From: Casuarius casuarius
Taxonomy: Eukaryota; Chordata; Aves; Casuariiformes; Casuariidae
Length of the DNA stretch: 64,000 bases
Direction: 5' to 3'
Assembly: GCA_003342895.1 (NCBI GenBank)
Contig: PTFA01000304.1
Span: 768,623-832,622, forward strand
A program made the translations under genes and the position numbers. Below the pieces are notes generated by a model that did not search any database, was not told where the DNA came from, and saw nothing but the letters and a program-made list of their open reading frames with translations. Every line of letters begins with the position of its first letter. The first letter of the stretch is position 1. This document shows positions 10,209 to 22,000 of the stretch, piece by piece.

Positions 10209-12978
10209 CTGTTGGACCCGCGCAGGTCCCCGCTGCACTCTGTAAGTGGTCGGTCTCACGACAGGCTGAGAAGAATCCAGCAACCTCAGAGAGGCTGCAG
10301 GCCCCAGAGCGCAGGGTACCAGCTTCCTCCACAGCGCCCGCAGGCATGATTACGCGGCTGGGCGAAAACGCAGTCGGTAGGTTCAGGCAGCTGTGCTGCT
10401 GCAACACCACAGCAGGCACCAGCTACTGCTAAAACTCCTTGCTTACAGGGGCTTTCACAGCCTAATGGCACTGATGGTATCCCTCTCTTTGTAGCACGCC
10501 ATGTGGAGATCCTTTTACAAAGCACTGCATGAGGGTTTATGATTTAGCTGCCAAGAATTATTTATACTGAATTGTAACAAGTTCTGGACATCTGAAATTA
10601 TTTAGAAAACCTAGGAATTCTGTCTTTTCCAGATACAGTCAGCTTCAATCACTTCCAGCTCAAGTTACACAGAACAGTTCCCATCTGAGTTCAATCTCTT
10701 GTGCAGTGTATATTAGAAAGTGCACTTCCCTTTACAGTATTTGGATAGAAAATACATAGCCAGTTACCTTATTGCAGTTAAGATCCCATTGTCATTCCAT
10801 GCCATCTACACAGAAAACAAAAGTCCATCTCTNTCCCACTTTTGACAATGCAAAATTACATCATGCTACAGAACATACAAAAAACCTTTTTAAAGATATA
10901 TGTCACTGCTGCTTTCATTTAATTTTAGAGAATAATATACATATGTAGACATTAACACCTACACAAGTATTTGTGCCAGTTTATATTATTTTAAAAAATG
11001 AGCAATTGACCAATTAGGTTGGAAATGTTTTATTACTTCTTTGAATTCATTAGGCATGATAAAATGTCAAAAGCACCAGTCAAGACAGAAATAAATAACA
11101 CAATCTCATGTTAGAGAGAAGGTTGCAAATACATTATATTAAATTATAGCAATATGCTGCTTCACACCAAATGATGTAGACAGCACACTAGGGAGACAGT
11201 AGTTTTACTCACGATCATTGAAGAGATCTANACCAAAACAGGGGAGCTGCACACCCACTAAAAAGCGTCATTCTTTCTTTTACCAATTTACTCTGCAAAT
11301 TCCATCAAGGGTTTGAACTGGCAGTTTTGGAAGTTCAAAGTCCACTTTGTCCAGAGGTAACAAGAGTGGTACGAAGCTTTTCGCAATAAGTCAGACAAAA
11401 AGCCAAGGCTTTCATGTCTCTGCAGTCGTCTTTATCAGGTCTGTTCCTGCACTAAGCTTAGGGCCACCACACCTTAGGTCCTCCTTAGTACTTACACAGT
11501 AAAGACAAAAGCTCAGGGCAGGTAGAGGACTCCTGTTTCCTATATGCAACATTAGAATCATTAATATTATGAAACCATACTTCAGGGGCCTTGAGCAGAT
11601 CATCTCTGCAAGTTTATGGGGATCACTGTATCAGTTGGAAAAGGAGATAAAAATTACAGTCCCTTAAGCAAAAACAATCCACAAAGAAAAAGCCATATTA
11701 AAAATATTAAGGCAAGGCCTCTAAAATTGCACATAACTTCAGGCCTGAATTAAATCATGAATAATCTATTGCTAAAATGTTTCCCTGTTTTCTTTCACGG
11801 CCCACAGCAAAGTTTTCAGCTGCAAGAAACAGTAGAAAAAACAAAAAATCTATACTGAAGGCCTAATACCTGTTAGTTCCATGACATTTGCCATGACATT
11901 GACATTGTCCATGACATTTGTCATGTACTGACAAATGGTCAGTAGAAGACCATTAACATGTCCTCTTCCAGGTAGGTGTTTGAAAAAATAATCTTCTATC
12001 AGGGAGAATGGATGCAATATATACTGTAGTGAAGTCACAATTTTATATAAAAGTTTACCAACTTGTATGAACAGATGTACTGTAAAATAAACAGCTTATG
12101 CAACAACAGTAGAATGAAATATCCCAGATCCGCTACAGCAGGCCAGATGATATAGAAGGCCAAAAGGATAATCTTTGTATTTTTTGGCTTTAACTTTATC
12201 ACTGTTTCAATGTAATGGTTGTACTGTAAACTATATAAAAAAACAACTGTACATGAAAACCTATATGCAATCTTTCCAAAGAGCAAAAACATTCCCATGA
12301 TTACTCAAGCTTAGAAAATTTTTTAATTAACTAAATGTGTTAAATTATGTCAGTGATTAAATCTTGTTATTTACAAGATTAAGTACTACTCTGATTCTTA
12401 GTAATGGTGCAATATCTAAATTAAGATCACAGGACTGGATTAGGTTCTGGTTGTTAAAAGCTTTCCTTTTTAGCAGTCTATCCAGTTCTTTGTGGGGGGG
12501 TTGAGTCTGGAGGAAAGGAGATGAAGTCAAACATTTTTGTGCTTCTTTTAACGCATCTTACATCTAGATCTGGTTTTGTTATTGAGCCCCATGACTCAAT
12601 AACATGGTTTAGATTTGAAGCCCATGATAACTGTGACATAAGACGGAAAACATTTTTGTTCACAATAACACACTACTTACTGTACTTTTTTTTTTCTTTC
12701 TTTCTTTNAATGTACTGTGTTTCCAAATACCTCTGGATAAAGAGCCAGATAATTTGTTTCGGAGCATCATAAGATTTCCTGACATTTTCCATATAATCTT
12801 TACAAACACCTCACAGATGACCAAACTTGTACTTCAAAGAGTTCTTCTGAAACATTGCACAGACTTTGCACCACAAGGGCTTATACATTCAAAGGCAGCT
12901 TTCTGGAGTGCAGGTCCATCCATTCACATTGGGGAAAAAAGTTCACAAACTCCNAAAAATAAGAAAATTAAGTGAAAC

Positions 12979-13083
12979 CTAGTGTGACTTTACACCAATG
13001 AGAACAACAATAAGGACAATTACTACAACAAACAAAATTAAAATAACAAGCATCTTCCGATTCTTCTTTTGATATTGCTCTGC
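12979..13083 (-). CDS. STX16: STX16 last coding exon: membrane anchor and stop codon
   Basis: This exon holds 34 codons plus TAG (12979-12981), with acceptor ATAG ending at 13084. It encodes [10 protein letters not shown], a basic juxtamembrane stretch, followed by about 20 hydrophobic residues rich in Val, Ile and Leu, and the short tail GVKSH (GVKSR in human). This is the C-terminal tail anchor that holds syntaxin-16 in the Golgi membrane. The sequence beyond the stop is 3' UTR. Confidence 0.97.
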   Translation of the reverse strand, partial: AEQYQKKNRKMLVILILFVVVIVLIVVLIGVKSH

Positions 13084-16000
13084 CTATAGAAACAGAAAAG
13101 AGACAATTAATATTTAGATTTCTGCAAAACTCTGAAGTATGGACTCTTGCTTAGTACAATCAAGTACATGTATTTTAGTATTTTTCTATAGCAACTTGAC
13201 ATTTCATACAATGTATATTGCAAGCAACTCCCACAAAATAACTCCAGTCTCACTACCGACTTCAGTGAAGATAAATGTACACTGAAGTCACATTTATCCA
13301 CATTAAATAGGAGAAGCTCTTCAGAGAAGAATGCACTTCATGTTTTTTAAGCAACCTTGCTGTGACTTCCTTTCAGCAGCCCTTGAGAAGGCCCTGTGCC
13401 CCCATAAGATACTGCACATAATATTAGTTATACAGAAGTGATACTTCATTTGTAAGAACACTTAGCTATGGAGACTGTAGAAACAAAAATCAGGCAACTG
13501 GGTATGTCAAAGTCGGAACAGTAAGATCTGATAAAATGCTTTAACTCATTTTGCCGGTGTAAGATTCCTGTATTATATTCAAAGGACATTAAAATTCATA
13601 ACAAAACTTCATTGTTTTAATAGGCATTTTTGTTGTACCTGATTCAGCTGTGCATTTTCATTTAAATTCAATTAGAACTGAAAGTTTTCATTTTGATTTG
13701 GTTCTCAGTTTCCTGCTTCATTCCTTCTTTCTTCTAACCACATTTTCTCATCCCTTTCCTCTTTTTCCCAGGGGAATTAAAAGGAGGCAACGTGGAGAAA
13801 ACTCTCCAAAAGCCAAATGAAAGTCTGCTAATAGAAGCTAAACAAAACAAAACTTGCATTTAATTCGTTTTAAATTAATAAACCTTGAAAATTTAAAGGG
13901 AAAAAGAAATTAATTCTGCTCCTTTACAGTCCCTGGAAAATAATTATTTGTTATCAGATCTACTAAAGAGGAGTTTTGATCTGCAACTATCTCATGTGCA
14001 ACCACTGTGACTATTTAGTTAATCAGGCTTAAAGTATCACAAAGCAGTAACTTTGATTCCAATTTTTATGTGAAGGATGACTTGGTAACTAGTAATTCGT
14101 ATCACAAGATTTCTGGAGTGAATGAACACAATTTCTGTGAAAGTGCCTTCTAGGTAGTTTGTGATAATTATGCCAATTAAAACAGAAAAGAAATTGACAT
14201 TACACACATTAAATTAGAATAAAGTTACCAGCACTTTTAAAAACAGTACAGTATCTGTTTTTTGTATTACCATTCAGATGTGTGNGTACATCTTACATGA
14301 TAGGCGAGAAAATTACTATGCTGTACTGCAAACATCTGATCTAAACTGCATATTGCATCAAAAATCCATACTCTAATCAGCAAGCAGAAAAGGGGCTTGC
14401 TGACGATTCATTAACTACTACTAGACTAGAAGTAGTCTTCATTACAATTGATTCATTTATTTCCAGTTCAGTTTGTGCAAATTGCTTGCAATTACTTTAA
14501 GACTTGTTTCCCAGTGGTTAATGCCTTACTTTAATGATCCCAATTTACCTCTATGCACAAAATAATAAACCTATAATGAAATTTATTTTGCTCTTCTCAA
14601 ATGGCACTTTTTTGCTGGCAATATATTAGACAATATTTTCCTGACAATATATTAGAAGTCTGCCATAACATGACGAAGTTGAATGTGCACTATTAAGATG
14701 TCCGCATTTCCAAAACTGAATGTTCTACTCATATAGAGGTTTTTGCATAAATCTCTAATTCCATTTTATTTCCAGCAATGAAAGGACTGAACTGAGCTGA
14801 CAAGTCAGAACTTAAAATCAAAAGAAAACAAAAAAAAGGCCTAGAAAACAAAACAACTGCAAAATCTGTGTTCTGCTGCCAATTCAAAACTGTCAGATGT
14901 TCACAGTAAAAGCTTTGCATTAAAAGCATAAGGTTGGATCTAACTTCTAATAAATGTCNTAGCGTAAGAGAAAACATTTAAAGCTATCCTTGCTACTAAC
15001 TGAGACAACACTTTCAAACCAGGCTATATTCACCGACTGATTGAAATCTGTAGTGAGGTATCCAATAACCAGTCCTATTTCAGAGGTGCTCAGCTCTGAA
15101 ACAAACACCGAAGACAGAAGGAATTGCAGATAGGTCCCAACATAAGGATCAGAGCACACTGCTTGGATGCCCAAAAAATGATTCATGAACTTAACGCTAG
15201 GCATCGAGCATGTGGTTAAAACAAGTTATCTGGAAAGATCCTACTACAGTACAGTTGGACATTTTTATACTGCAATCATATCTAACAAGGAAGATGTCCA
15301 AGTGAAAAATGGCTCGTAAGAATTTAATGGCTATTAAATTATAAAAGATTATTGGGTATGCAAAGCATCTTAAGTATTCTGTGAGCTTACCTTATGTAAC
15401 TGTTTTAGGCCCTCTTCAGTTTTGAGACATGACTGTTCAACATTGTAGTCAATTCTATCTAGAACTGTTCCCTAAACAAAATGAAGAGAATGAACACCAA
15501 CTGGAATCTAAACACACTCCATAAAGCAATTACCACTACAATCAGCAATGTAATAAACAAGGTTTACGGCAAAGAGCTAATGAACTGTGTAAGCTGTGAA
15601 CTTTTACAGAAGAACTGGTTAGGACTTTTTTTAAGGGATATCCTCCTTCAGTGCCTAACTGGCAACCCTGTCACCATCTCGCATCACATCCTTTAATAAC
15701 CTCTTACTCCCAATTTAGGTGCTCTTGGCTGACATGTTCAACCCAAACAGAATCTTTGGGAGAAGTAACCAACCAAGCTCTAGCGGTCTGTGTTTTGCTA
15801 GTCTAATCCTCATGAATAACTAATTATTTTTCCTGATTTTTTTTTGTTAATTCATCTTCAGGCAGGTATCGAGCATAGAAAACCTTAGACTGAACAAATG
15901 AAGTTTGAAAAGTGATAAACACATGAAAACAGGACATTAAAACANGAAGTGTGTGGAAGCCTTGATGCTACATGGAATCTCCTATTTCTTACGAACACTG

Positions 16001-19000
16001 TGGTGTCGATGTACCTGTTCTACTATCATTGCTCCCAGGTCCCTAAATATTTCATTCAGATCAGAGATTGACTGTACAATCTGACGGATTTCTCGTTCTC
16101 GCTCTTCCACCATTAATGTGTTTTGCTCCACCAATGCTAGCTGGTCATCTGTAAAACCCTGTTGAAATAAAAGATTTAAATGTTGAACTAACATTAACAA
16201 CATGTTAACACTAGAAATAATTATAGCAATTATAAGATTTCATAACATAACAGTGTTCTTGGAACCTCTGTAGTAGACAATTATCTAATAAAAATCTTGC
16301 TGTTTCAGAGTTGCTAAGATAATTCGGACGGCTATTTATAGTTTTAGTAGAGAAAATTTAAATCTTACATCCTGCTTAAACATACAAAGAACTTTTAAAA
16401 TAAGGTCTGTCCTAAAATAATGTTTTTGTTGATGTACAAAACCAATACATGTAAGGGACTTGTAATTATGGAATATCTACTAATTGATCAACATTACAGA
16501 AAGTCTCATAACGTGAATGGTCATTAAAACGTGTAAAGACAAAACACCAATTCTGATTTTTTTTTTAAACTATAGAGACCNTACTATTTTTATCTTCCAA
16601 GGCCATTTACAGCAGAATACCATCCTTTTTTTTCCAGCATTCCTATTTAGACATCAAGCAAAACACCTCTTACACACTAGTTATAGTTATGGAAAAAGCA
16701 AAGGCTGCTTTTCAGCTAAATTTTCAATTAAACATTAAGCATTATAGAGTATTCTGCTGCACCATTACATGGAACACAATCAAATTCCAATATCGCTTAG
16801 ATATGTAGTATCCCCAAACTACAAGTACTCCAAGTATTCCCCCCGAAAGGTAAAACAAAGAAATATGCCTGGTATTGTGGTACAACAATACCAACTTAAT
16901 TACTCAGAAGCAAATCATTACATTGCTATTTATATCAATTCTTAATCTTGAAAATCTTGAGTTACAGTTTCCTTCACTTTAAAAAGGGCCACCTTTCACC
17001 CAAACTCAGCATCACGTGCACACAACTTTCTAATAATTACTCTTGCATATGCCTGGGGAGGTGATGTGACCAAGAACAGCAGTGTATTTTCAGACCTCCT
17101 AGTCCCTGTCAGTCATGTAAGAAGAATTCAGTAGTCAAACTGAGTTCCCTCACACTGCAACTGATGCCCTCAATGGATGCCCCTAACTGATCTCTCAACA
17201 CTGAAGCTGATGGCACAATCCTCTTAACATCTCAACAGCAATACAATCCTAATCAGATAAATGTATCATGCAAAGCTGCAAAAATGTTTTTTGCATGTAG
17301 TTTGGTGCTCAGTGCACATCAGATTTTCATCCTTTTTGATATTTTCATATTAAAATCAAAGATAGAGTAAAAAAAATGCTCTGCATTGAATTCATGTAAT
17401 AATACCTTTACTNACCCTATCATAAAGTGTATTATCCTCGCCATCATCCATAAGTGGGACTGAGGTGTCAAAGAAGTGTCTGGATCTTTCTTCTCTGTTC
17501 TTCATGCCTGTAAAAGACAAACTGCATTTCAGCATAACATTTAAGCACACTAAATAAGAAGTCACTCAGATTTCCTATCAACTTTCAAAAGTGCGTGTAG
17601 GTAGAAGAATATTTTCCAATAGCTTTTGGAGGAACAAGATATACACTGGAGAGTAAGAGCAAGATCTGAAACACAAGATAGAAAAGCACAAGAAAGAAAA
17701 CTTGGCTAATAAATGACATAACTAGCAGGTTCTGAATTTTAACTGTCATCTAGGTTTGCTATTTAACAACGCATAATGAATTTCACCAGACTGACAAGAA
17801 CCTGACTAAACCAAAGATTTTAAGTCATTATGTTCCACGCAGTTAAAAAGTTAGATCCCAAGGGTAATAAGAACCTTGATATGTCTGTGCAATGACTCTG
17901 GCCTATTTTCTAACAAATACTTTCAGGAACATCCTTCTTCTGAATTGTGATCCTAGGTTCTACCTGTGCCATTCACAGCACTGGGGGGGGGGAAATATTA
18001 GACCAGCATTAAGTTTAAAGATAAAACTTTTTACAAAATTAAAATAAGCTTGCTTTACTATGCTAAAAATAGACTTGTACTCAATTTTGTGTTTTAAATA
18101 GAGGATATTCCATTTTCAATCTGTTTATGGATACAGAATTTTAATTCATCACAAACCAACTTTTAAAGTTTAATCAGACCAGCAATCAACAGCAGATATC
18201 ATGTCTGAAGGCCAATGGCTGTTTCACCAGTGTAACAGAAGCAGCTTTGCAGACCACAATTTGAGAAGCAATGTGACATTAAACATTTCTAAGGAAGAAA
18301 TACATGTCCGATTTCACTGATATATTTAACCATGAAATTTCTGCTTTATCAATATGAAGGAGAGAGGCACAGTCAAGCAGGCTGAGCATGGGCTGTGAAC
18401 CAGAAACTCCCATATTCTAATCTCCATTCTTGGTGGTCTTATGAGTATCACTTAAATTTTCTGTGCTTCAGTTTTCTCANCCAAGGAAACAGGCACCCCT
18501 TAGCCACTGTTTTCCACAGAAAGTGCCCATGCATTACTGTATCTCTTATGCTTACGTTTGAGATAGTCAGACTGTGCATGCCTAAAGTTGGTGGATAGGT
18601 CCTGAAGTGACTGTGCTAAGGAAGACACTACATTCCTGAGAACACGTTCTTCTTGTTCTGTACAACTGCGTGACCTGCTCTGCAAGACTTGGACTGCTCT
18701 CTGACACCTGTGAAATAACTGAGAAAACACTCCCGTTAGTAAGAAGAACAGCAACACACATTTTAAATATGACATTGCTAAGGTTCCAAATGGAATACTA
18801 AGATTTTGACTTACAGATTTTTAAAATGAAATCCCTGTTGTGCAGTCCAATGTTTAGAAGAGTACACAGTGTTCACAGAATGAACACACAGAATACGGAT
18901 TAACAAACAATTTAAAGCTAACAGGGTAACACAAGTAGTTTTGACCAAAGACATTTGCTTCATTATAACTGTTCAGACTGGAAGCCACAGAATACACTTT

Positions 19001-22000
19001 TGTATCTCTGTCAGATACCTGTAAATGTGATTTATTAAGCATCCTACTCCAAGATAGAAAAGCAAGTGGGTAAATAAAGGAACAGGGAAGTTAAGTGACT
19101 TGTTGAGAAGTTCACTGAGACAGTAGCAGCACCAAGCACAGAACCCAGGAGCCTGGCTCACTGATTACAGAAGATATAATTTATTCCAAAGAAACCAGTG
19201 CCTCACATCAGGATATGCATTATAGATATGCCATACTGTAGCTTTAGAATTGAAAGCGATCTGCACCTGTGTGATCTCTTGGGTGGTTATTTCTATTGCA
19301 TGTTCTTCTTCACTGCTGTCATCCAATGTTGGTCTGTTTAGATGTTTATCATGAAGACTAGCTAATTCTTTCATCTTCTGTTTAACCCTGGTGATATCAT
19401 ACTGAATCTAAAACACAAAAACCCAACAATGGAGAAAGGGAAGTGACTAATGTTTCAGAGGAAAAGGTTCTGACAAATGGTAGACAAATAATGCAAAAAC
19501 ATTAAAAGAAGTCTCTGTAACATAAAAGAGCAGGCTAAAGATCATTAAAACACATACATGAAAAGCCAGCCTCTTAGTGACTGAAAACTTTCATAAGCTT
19601 TGTTAGTTTGCTACTTTTTAAACCGAGTATAAACTCTCCTCTAATTGATCTTATGCAAGACTGTGCTGTTTTCAAATATACATCTTTAATCATATAATAA
19701 TAAAAATATTATTCCAATTTAATGTCATACTAAGAAAGGTCTAGCCAACTTCCAAAAATATAAATGAAAATTCAGCTCACACCTTCATCTTTGTCAAACG
19801 TGCTACAGACCGAGTTCAACAGTATAAGTTAAAGGACATGCTTTCAAACTGGTCACTAGAAATAAATCTGTAAGGATTTGAGGTCTGTTCAGTTGGATCC
19901 CTCAAAAGGCTCCAACAAACAGCTAAGTGGAAGTGCTAAATTTTTTTTTTTTTTTTTTTTTATAACCTCCCTTCTGAGCCTTGACCTTTTGGACTTTATA
20001 TCCTCATCTCTAAGCTAAGGACTCTGCTTTGCTGAGAGCTTTAGGACCTTCCTGCAGTCTCAGGTCTTTCAGTGCTCAGCTACAATGTGTCCTATTCTAA
20101 CAGTCCAAGTGAAATGTTAATTCTGGACTCCCAATGATTGTGGAAATCCAGTCTTCTAGAATTTCTGGCCCTAGATAATTTCCCTTTATTTCACTTGTGA
20201 TATAGCTTTCAAGATGATAAAATACAGCTTGCCCCAAATCTTCCCTTAACAAGGGTAGCAGGTGATCCAGCAGGATCAGAATGTAGAAAAAAGCTTGCTT
20301 TAATCTTTTTTCTAATACTACTTCTATCACAAAACTTCAGAAGCAATGTTGTCACAGTTAAATTCCCAATAAATTCTTTTGTGAAATCACACTCAGTGTT
20401 GCATTTAACACACAACTTACTTCATCTGCTCCATCGACCCATTTGGGAGGTAAGCGTTTTGTTACACCAATTGCTGCTTCAGGATCTAAACTTATTCCTG
20501 ATACCAGTGCCATACGATCATCAGCAAGCTGCAGAAGATAAGAAAAATATCCTTAAAACCAAAAAATTAACTTGACTCAAATTAGATGCATATCCNCAAG
20601 CATTAGGAAACAGCGCACATATGCCTTCCCTTTCCATAAAAATAACCTAAAAAATGCGTTTGCACTTGAAGCAGTTAAAACCATGCTCCGCATTTTCTGG
20701 TTAGTCCCCCATATACTAATGATCCATGTTCTCCCACTTCCTACAGGATCTGAAAGATGGAACCTACTCTTAGAGTAGATTCTTAAAAGACTTTCAAGGG
20801 GTACATGTGGCATTGCAGTGAGAATTCAAGTAATTCTTACACCGGAGTAAGAGGTGCATTTCATTTTAGGAAATGATTCATGGCCAGTGGATCCTTAATC
20901 CATAGTGTAACATGGCTTATACTAGTTTAACAAACAAGTTTAACAAACTCATTTGGGGAAAACTCCAAATAAACCAAGATGTTTACTATTTCCTCATGAA
21001 ATGAAAATGATATATATATATATATTCTCATCAAACAATACTGTATATAGTCAGATGCTCACCTATATGCTGCATGGCAAGCATTCTTGCAAACTGACAT
21101 GCAACTAAAATTGATATTTATTTAATGGAAATTAGAAGGTGCTAAACAAAAATTACTGAGCCAATGAATGATCCACANTTCTCTGTCACAATGATATGAG
21201 CTTGCTGCTTCAGCTGTATGGCCTGAAGCAAATAAACTCTTGCATGAAAATAGGTAGAATAATTCTCCAGAAACTTTCACACATTGTCAGAGAAAGTAAA
21301 ACAAGACAATGTGCCAGCCAGCCTTATACACTGCTTTCCCCAGATCCAGAGTAGGGCTGGAGTTGCGGGGTGGGGGAAAGATGGGGCAGCAGTCTTACCT
21401 GCAGAACTGCAGTAGGTCCCTTACCCTCCCCACTTTCATTACATGTTTTCCAAGTGGAAAAACAGCTTCAAGCATTAGACTTTGCCTCTGCAGAAGTTCT
21501 GAAAGACTCCTAATTGACAGCTTCTGGGCCTCTGAAGCCCACAACATTAGAGCATTTGTTTGTATCTGAACAGATGTTCTGAGCAGAAAAAGCCCTATTT
21601 TGTAGGGGAACCTCATCATTTGTGTCCACTGGGGAATCACTTCTGGTTTAATAACAAAACCAAAGAAAACATCCAGGAATAGAAAGGGGCTAAAATGGAA
21701 AGATCAAAATGATATACAAGTAAGCTGAGGCACTTAACTGAGGACCGAGAAGTATTTTATGCATTCTGGATCGTTACATTTTATAAGCATATTTAAATTA
21801 TTATCAAAACTACCAAATGTGATTTTCTCTATGCAACCAGNAGCTTATGAAAGTGCGTATCTATCTTCATCTCTTCTCCTCCCCAGTAGCCTTTTCTGCT
21901 TTATTAAATATCACTTATCTCTGCTCAAATTGTGTAGAGCTCTGCAGCATCACACTCCTGTACTTAAGCAAAGCCCCACTGACTTCAGGAATAATGGACC

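Larger units (their letters stand above)
9261..12978 (-). other. STX16: STX16 3' untranslated region and short intergenic spacer
   Basis: This 3.7-kb AT-rich stretch separates the STX16 stop codon from the NPEPL1 CpG island. No coding exon is recognisable. Human STX16 has a multi-kilobase 3' UTR, so most of this is probably 3' UTR. Its end cannot be fixed; candidate minus-strand AATAAA signals are at 11,029-11,034, 10,203-10,208 and 9,950-9,955. Single Ns are at 9260, 9422, 9652, 9921, 10833, 11231, 12708 and 12954, the densest cluster in the window. It contains an A-rich tract at 10,042-10,065 and a short degenerate repeat at 11,878-11,930. Confidence 0.55.
17508..20420 (-). other. STX16 introns across the Habc exons
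   Basis: Introns 17508-18555, 18719-19266 and 19408-20420 contain a G8 run near 17984, two MIR-like relics (18,378-18,498 and 19,060-19,165) and a T21 tract at 19,941-19,961. The atypical donor at 19261-19266 begins the middle intron. Confidence 0.7.
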
